Origin: an uncultured Clostridia bacterium
Lineage (GTDB): Bacteria > Bacillota > Clostridia > Christensenellales > Borkfalkiaceae
DNA: 64,000 bases
NCBI GenBank assembly: GCA_947625865.1
Contig: CANQQD010000001.1
Span: 1 to 64,000, forward strand
Direction of reading: 5' to 3'
The notes beneath the pieces are model-generated. The model saw only the letters and a list, made by a program, of their open reading frames with translations, was not told where the DNA came from and did not search any database. Positions within the stretch are counted from its first letter, which is position 1. Each line of letters begins with the position of its first letter. The translations under genes and the position numbers were made by a program. Positions 60,104 through 64,000 of this stretch are shown here, one piece after another.

Positions 60104-60137
60104 TTTACATTATACACTGCATTTGTTATAATGTAAA
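60104..60137. promoter_or_regulatory. Symmetrical divergent promoter and inverted repeat
   Basis: TTTACATTATA (60104-60114) and TATAATGTAAA (60127-60137) are perfect complements with a 12-base spacer. On the plus strand they form TTTACA-17-TATAAT for lysR. On the minus strand they form the same TTTACA-17-TATAAT for the malic enzyme gene. The site also has the dyad geometry expected for a LysR-type binding site. Confidence 0.82.
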
Positions 60138-60190
60138 ATGATAATATATCATACTACCCATAACAAAAACGCATAATACAAGGAGAGCCC

Positions 60191-61081
60191 ATGAATTACG
60201 AATACTGCAAGATATTTTACTACGTGGGAAAGCACAAAAACATAACCAAGGCCGCCGCAGAACTGTATTCCAGCCAGCCCGCCGTGTCACGGGCGATACA
60301 GAATCTTGAACAGGAATTGGGGTGCAGGCTGCTTGTCCGCAACAAATCGGGCGTGGAGTTTACAAAAGAGGGCAAGATCCTCTATGAATATGCAAGCGTA
60401 GCGTACACGCAGCTTTTGAAAGCCGAGGACGAAGTGGTGGGCTCGGTGAGTACCGAAGGCGGCACGATTTATATAGGCTCTACCATTACGGCGCTGTATG
60501 GGTATCTGTTCGATATTTTGAACGACTTCCGCGAAAAGCACCCAAAAGTCAAATTCAAAATTACTACAAGTTCATCCGACAAGGCAATAGAAAAACTGAA
60601 AAACGGCATAGTAGACCTGTCGTTTGTCACTACGCCGTTTAAACTCAGCAAGCAGTTTTCGGTTGTAAAAATAAGTAAATTCAACGATATTTTGATTGCC
60701 GGCAACAGATTTTCGAAGTTGAAAGGACAGACTCTATCGCTCGAGGATCTGTCAAAATATCCGCTCATCTGCCTTGAAGAGGGTATGCAATTAAGGGAGT
60801 TCATAGACAATATTTTTGCCGAAAACAATCTGGAGTTTACCCCCGAAATAGAGCCCGACAGCGCGCACCTCATAGTGCAGATGGTGCGGCATGACTTCGG
60901 GCTTGGGTTCGTGCCCCAAAGCATGGCAGAAGAAGCGATCGGGCGGGGTGAAATATTTAAAGTCAACCTTAAAGACGAATTGCCCGCAAGACATATCTGC
61001 CTTATCACAGACCCGCACCATCCGCTTACAAGCGCCTCGAGAGAGCTTGTGCGCATGATAAATTCGGACCTGAAGAAGTGA
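60191..61081 (+). CDS. LysR family regulator
   Basis: The 296-residue protein has a LysR winged helix (MNYEYCKIFYYVGKHKNITKAAAELYSSQPAVSRAIQNLEQELGCRLLVRNKSG) and a two-lobe effector domain (IYIGSTITALYGYLFDIL, GLGFVPQSMAEEAIGRGEIFKV). It is divergent from malic enzyme and shares its promoter, which is the classic arrangement for a LysR protein controlling its neighbour and itself. The effector is unknown. An AAGGAG site lies before the ATG and a strong hairpin terminator follows. Confidence 0.93.
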   Translation: MNYEYCKIFYYVGKHKNITKAAAELYSSQPAVSRAIQNLEQELGCRLLVRNKSGVEFTKEGKILYEYASVAYTQLLKAEDEVVGSVSTEGGTIYIGSTITALYGYLFDILNDFREKHPKVKFKITTSSSDKAIEKLKNGIVDLSFVTTPFKLSKQFSVVKISKFNDILIAGNRFSKLKGQTLSLEDLSKYPLICLEEGMQLREFIDNIFAENNLEFTPEIEPDSAHLIVQMVRHDFGLGFVPQSMAEEAIGRGEIFKVNLKDELPARHICLITDPHHPLTSASRELVRMINSDLKK

Positions 61082-61102
61082 TTGGGTGTTTTGGATCAGT
61101 AA

Positions 61103-61130
61103 GCCCGCCCGCATGCAAGTGCGGGCGGGC
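61103..61130. terminator. Hairpin between lysR and ppa
   Basis: The 11-base stem gcccgcccgca / tgcgggcgggc lies between convergent genes. A T-run is weak on both sides, but stability is high. Confidence 0.7.
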
Positions 61131-61137
61131 GTTAAAC

Positions 61138-61668
61138 TTATTTGCCGTATTTTTCCTTATACATTCCGATGCATTTGCGGATTATCTCCAGGGCGTCGTA
61201 CTTGTGGCAGATTTCCCTGACGGTCGTCTGCTTGTGTTCGAGCATTTTGTATACCTCGAAGAAGTGCATCATTTCATCGAAAATATGGCGCGGCAATTCC
61301 TTGATATCATAAAAATGTTTATAGTTGGGATCGTTGAGGGGCACTGCGATAATCTTTTCGTCAAGCTCCCCGCCGTCCACCATTTTGATGACGCCTATCG
61401 GCGAACAGGTGACCAAAGTCATTGAAAATATAGGCTCGTTGCACAGCACAAGCACATCCAGCGGGTCGCCGTCGTCGGCCAGAGTGCGCGGGATAAACCC
61501 GTAGTTTGCAGGGTAGACCGTTGAGGTATACAGAACCCTGTCCAGCCTTAAAAGCCCCGTCTCCTTGTCGAGCTCATACTTTGTTTTGCTGCCCTTGGGT
61601 ATTTCGACAAGCGCTTCGAACTTATTTTCCGTTATCCTCTTTTCGTCAATGTCATGCCAGATATTCAT
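61138..61668 (-). CDS. ppa: Inorganic pyrophosphatase (family I)
   Basis: The ATG at 61668 (MNIWHDIDEKRI) is chosen because it has a GAGGAG site; the track start adds 15 residues. The 176-residue protein is a soluble family I pyrophosphatase, hydrolysing pyrophosphate to phosphate. The key motifs KGSKTKYELDKETG, YGFIPRT and the metal-binding DDGDPLDVLVL are present. Length fits the family. It is convergent with lysR and monocistronic. Confidence 0.93.
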   Translation of the reverse strand: MNIWHDIDEKRITENKFEALVEIPKGSKTKYELDKETGLLRLDRVLYTSTVYPANYGFIPRTLADDGDPLDVLVLCNEPIFSMTLVTCSPIGVIKMVDGGELDEKIIAVPLNDPNYKHFYDIKELPRHIFDEMMHFFEVYKMLEHKQTTVREICHKYDALEIIRKCIGMYKEKYGK

Positions 61669-61794
61669 ACCTTTCTCCTCTGCGGTTATTATTGCCGGCA
61701 ACACTCCATGCAAAATCCCGCCTTGTAGTTGTGATTATATGGTAACACAAACCGCCCCGATTTGTAAAATATCTATTGTATATATGTATCATAA

Positions 61795-62220
61795 CATAAA
61801 AGCATATCTTGCGCATTAACCGAAGATAAGGGGCTTTTTGTCTATGTGTTCGGCGCCAGAACCAACGAGGCGCTTTTCAACCATTATGTTGAAAAATCAA
61901 AGGGAATAGTTCGCTTCATAAACCGCCATAAGCAGATTTCAATGAGTTTCATTGAAAACTATCGGGAAATTTGCAGCCGACGATAATGTGCTCAGCGGAA
62001 ATTTACACCACGGATATATGCGTTATAAAAAGTTTTTGGAATACTATAATGGGCGGGAGAATGAATTTTTGGAACTTCCCGCCATGCCCGCGCAAGTTGA
62101 AAAGCATGCTTTGGAAATAGCCCATCCCGCTTTTTACTCCTCCATTCAGAAAGAACTGACAAAGAGCACTTCATATACGACTACCAACTTATGGACGAGC
62201 GGGCCGCTTATTATTTGTGA
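61795..62220 (+). pseudogene. Decayed gene, fragments in three frames
   Basis: Protein-like stretches follow one another in different frames: EDKGLFVYVFGARTNEALFN (frame ending 61986), LSGNLHHGYMRYKKFLEYYN (the track ORF 61952-62230) and KEHFIYDYQLMDERAAYYL (ending at TGA 62218-62220). At least two frameshifts are needed to join them, and no start codon or ribosome binding site precedes the first. I do not recognise the family. Confidence in decay is moderate, since the fragments are short. Confidence 0.5.
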
Positions 62221-62261
62221 TTTTTTTTAAATTTTCAAATTCTCATTATGATATATTTGTG

Positions 62262-63571
62262 TTACCTGTAGCAATCTACAATAATTACTTCTTTGCCGTT
62301 CTCGCGCGCCATAGTTATGCAATCGTATGTGCCGCCGCGGCTTATGGGATTACCATTATAATCATTCAAAGGCAATTCGTTTTTGTCCCAAAGCGCAATC
62401 AGTTTATCGCACTTTTTTACTATATAAGCATTGGCTGCGGCAAAAACGTCCCGTCATGCATTTCCTGATAATTTTTGTTTATCGTGACATTCAGCTCCAA
62501 TCCATCATTGTATTCGCGGGTAACGAAAGAGTCGTAAATGTACTCCGCATATATGGCGTTAGCGGCAATATCAAACCGGCAATCCCACGCGATCGGGTCG
62601 CGCTTGCTCACCTTTCCGTAAGCAAGCCTGTCCCAACACTGCAGTTCGTCGCAGAGAATTATAAGATAAGCAAGCGGATGCTCGTCAAACCGGATAGAGT
62701 GCTTCTCGGGCGCGTCGTATTTGTTGAAATTATTATGCAAAAGAATTGCGGTAAGGACATCAAGATAGCGGACGTCAAACTGATAATTGGGAACGGAGAA
62801 GATCTGGCGCGCCAAGATTACTGCGCTGAAATACCCGTGATCTATGAATTTCGGTTGATTTATTATACGCTCGGTAAGTTTCGGACAAACCTTTTTCGGG
62901 TCATATCCTTCCCTTAACTGTAACCCATAGGCAAATAAATCATTCAGATTATTAAACGGTTGAGCTTCCGGGAATATTTTTGCCAAATTTTCATGCGTTC
63001 CGTCGCTGAGCGCAATAAATTTATTGAAGTTGCCATAGGAGACATAGGGATTGACCTCTTCGTTATTTCCCCACACTTCTTCCGCATATGTTTTGATTTG
63101 CTCGTGGGCAAACTGGAAAGGATAACCGATATCATGAAACAGCGCCACCATCCCCCAGAATTTCAAGAACTGAAAAGCCGAAACGCCGTTGTCTTTTAAC
63201 CGATAAAACGACAGATAGTTCGCCCTATACGCGGGATCGTTGGCGTAAATTGCAAGCCCCAACGCGAAAACATACACCGAATGTGAATAATGGTCGCGGT
63301 GTTTGGAAAGAAGTTCGCCCGAATGATATTCGTGGTCCGAGAGCATTTCAAGCAATTTTTTTGTATTCTCGTAGCCCTGCCCGAACAATTTAAAAATTTC
63401 GCTGAAACAAAAATAAACGGAAAATGCGTCTTCCTTTTTTCCGCTTGAAATAAATTGTTTAAGCACAAGTTTAAAACACAACTTATCGCTCTCCGCGGTT
63501 TCGGGCTTTTCATATTCTTTCATATCCAGCAAATCGAAAAATTTACTGCTCCATTCCGAAAGCGTTTTCAT
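62262..63571 (-). pseudogene. HD-domain protein with Rossmann-like tail, frameshifted
   Basis: The 383-residue ORF (62420-63571) carries an HD-type metal motif (HRDHYSHSVYVF ... MVALFHDIGYPFQF) of hydrolases acting on nucleotides. After about residue 375 it stops at 62420. In the -1 frame, coding continues without a start as AAANAYIVKKCDKLIAL, RGGTYDCITMARENGKEVII to a stop at 62262. That stretch has the look of the end of a nucleotide-binding Rossmann/SLOG domain. A single missing base in a five-T run (minus strand; 62442-62446) would restore one frame. The first half of such a domain is absent, so an internal deletion is also likely. Confidence 0.6.
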
Positions 63572-63730
63572 AAGTTCTCCTTTGAATAACAGATATCAAA
63601 TCACAAAAATTATAACATCTGCAATGAATATTTTCAAGCTTTGCGTCAAATTAAATTGCTTTGCGTTTAAAATGTTCAAAGCTATAAATTTTACCCACCG
63701 GCTATCCGGTGGGCTTCTTTTGAGCATGGA

Positions 63731-63767
63731 AAAACCGGCGAACAGCGCGGCTCGCCGGTTTTTTTGT
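63731..63767. terminator. Terminator of the right-edge gene
   Basis: aaaaccggcga / tcgccggtttt with a following T-run on the plus strand and an A-run on the other side, so it can act in both directions. It lies about 20 bases beyond the stop of the right-edge gene. A further small hairpin (cccaccgg / ccggtggg, 63694-63713) lies beyond it. Confidence 0.8.
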
Positions 63768-63786
63768 TTTAGGTTATTTGATCCGT

Positions 63787-64000
63787 CTACTGACGGCGGT
63801 TTGCCTTGCACAGAGGCTTTAAAGGAAGATGCAGTTTGTCCGGCGAAAGTCTGGTATTATCCACCACGATCACCTCTTGCGGGGGATTATCGGGCGTTAT
63901 ATAGAGCGCAATCTCACCCTTTTTCCACGTCTGTCCGTCGGGATCAAACCAATATACCTTTTTCCCGCGGCGGCGGAACATTACGCCGACGACTTCGATG
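63787..64000 (-). CDS. Partial gene, PSP1-like N-terminal domain
   Basis: The frame is open to the window edge: IEVVGVMFRRRGKKVYWFDPDG precedes the in-track ATG at 63981. The visible part resembles the N-terminal part of PSP1/YaaT-type proteins, in which a conserved VVGVRF..GK..YFDP is followed by a PLPLKP-type segment (here KLHLPLKPLCKAN). Normal PSP1 proteins continue about 200 residues, but here the frame ends at NRRQ, so it may be a short variant or truncated. The true start lies outside the window. Identity is tentative. Confidence 0.5.
   Translation of the reverse strand, partial: IEVVGVMFRRRGKKVYWFDPDGQTWKKGEIALYITPDNPPQEVIVVDNTRLSPDKLHLPLKPLCKANRRQ

Noticed and set aside
62217-62468. 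83-residue plus-strand ORF
   Set aside because: Antisense to the Rossmann-like tail of the broken HD gene.

Overview
The window looks like a chromosome segment of a gut-type anaerobic member of the Clostridia (Bacillota). The reasons are strong AGGAGG-type ribosome binding sites, TTGACA/TATAAT promoters with 17-base spacers, Gram-positive lipoprotein and surface-protein architecture (InlB-like repeats, BspA-type leucine-rich repeats, M60 peptidase), and clostridial-type metabolic genes. I cannot place it to a genus from sequence alone.

Layout. 0-0.48 kb: non-coding, with a dispersed-type repeat. 0.5-11.6 kb: core metabolism and regulators: threonine synthase, a small P-loop protein, an aminotransferase, KDPG aldolase, two tandem YitT membrane proteins, TetR and AraC regulators, a MATE exporter and a gluconate 5-dehydrogenase-like SDR. 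11.7-17.3 kb: two convergent surface proteins, a thioredoxin-like lipoprotein and a 1329-residue M60/enhancin-type metalloprotease. 17.5 kb: tRNA-Gln(CTG).

17.58-30.15 kb: an integrated element between two 63-base direct repeats (61/63 identical). The left copy starts in the last bases of tRNA-Gln. The core is a large serine recombinase, a 36-residue ORF and a sigma-like protein. Inside it, between a second pair of about 40-base repeats, is a 9.4 kb defence cassette: a five-gene operon (DUF4143-type ATPase, HsdM, HsdS, a SEFIR/TIR-domain protein, HsdR) driven by a consensus promoter, and a divergent polymerase-beta-type nucleotidyltransferase. The SEFIR/TIR gene sits between hsdS and hsdR, and this arrangement is the best candidate for an under-described system here.

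30.2-51.2 kb: a starch/maltodextrin utilisation locus. One operon (39.7 to 30.3 kb, minus strand) encodes a cytoplasmic GH13 enzyme, a MalE-type binding protein, two permeases, an unusually long ABC ATPase and glycogen/maltodextrin phosphorylase. A LacI-type regulator precedes it. A second operon (50.9 to 40.8 kb) encodes a GH13 lipoprotein amylase, a 291-residue secreted protein and a 2171-residue leucine-rich-repeat lipoprotein. Matching TTAA(A/C)CGTTTAA operator-like palindromes precede both operons. The model is extracellular starch capture and hydrolysis, import, then intracellular hydrolysis and phosphorolysis under one regulator.

51.3-64 kb: a small resolvase, an SDR, a run of three surface/membrane proteins (a hydrolase embedded in membrane segments, a lipoprotein with three copies of an unrecognised domain, and a DUF4886/SGNH lipoprotein), then malic enzyme and a divergent LysR gene sharing one perfectly symmetrical promoter. 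After these come pyrophosphatase, a decayed gene, a frameshifted HD-domain gene with a Rossmann-like tail, and a partial PSP1-like gene running off the right edge.
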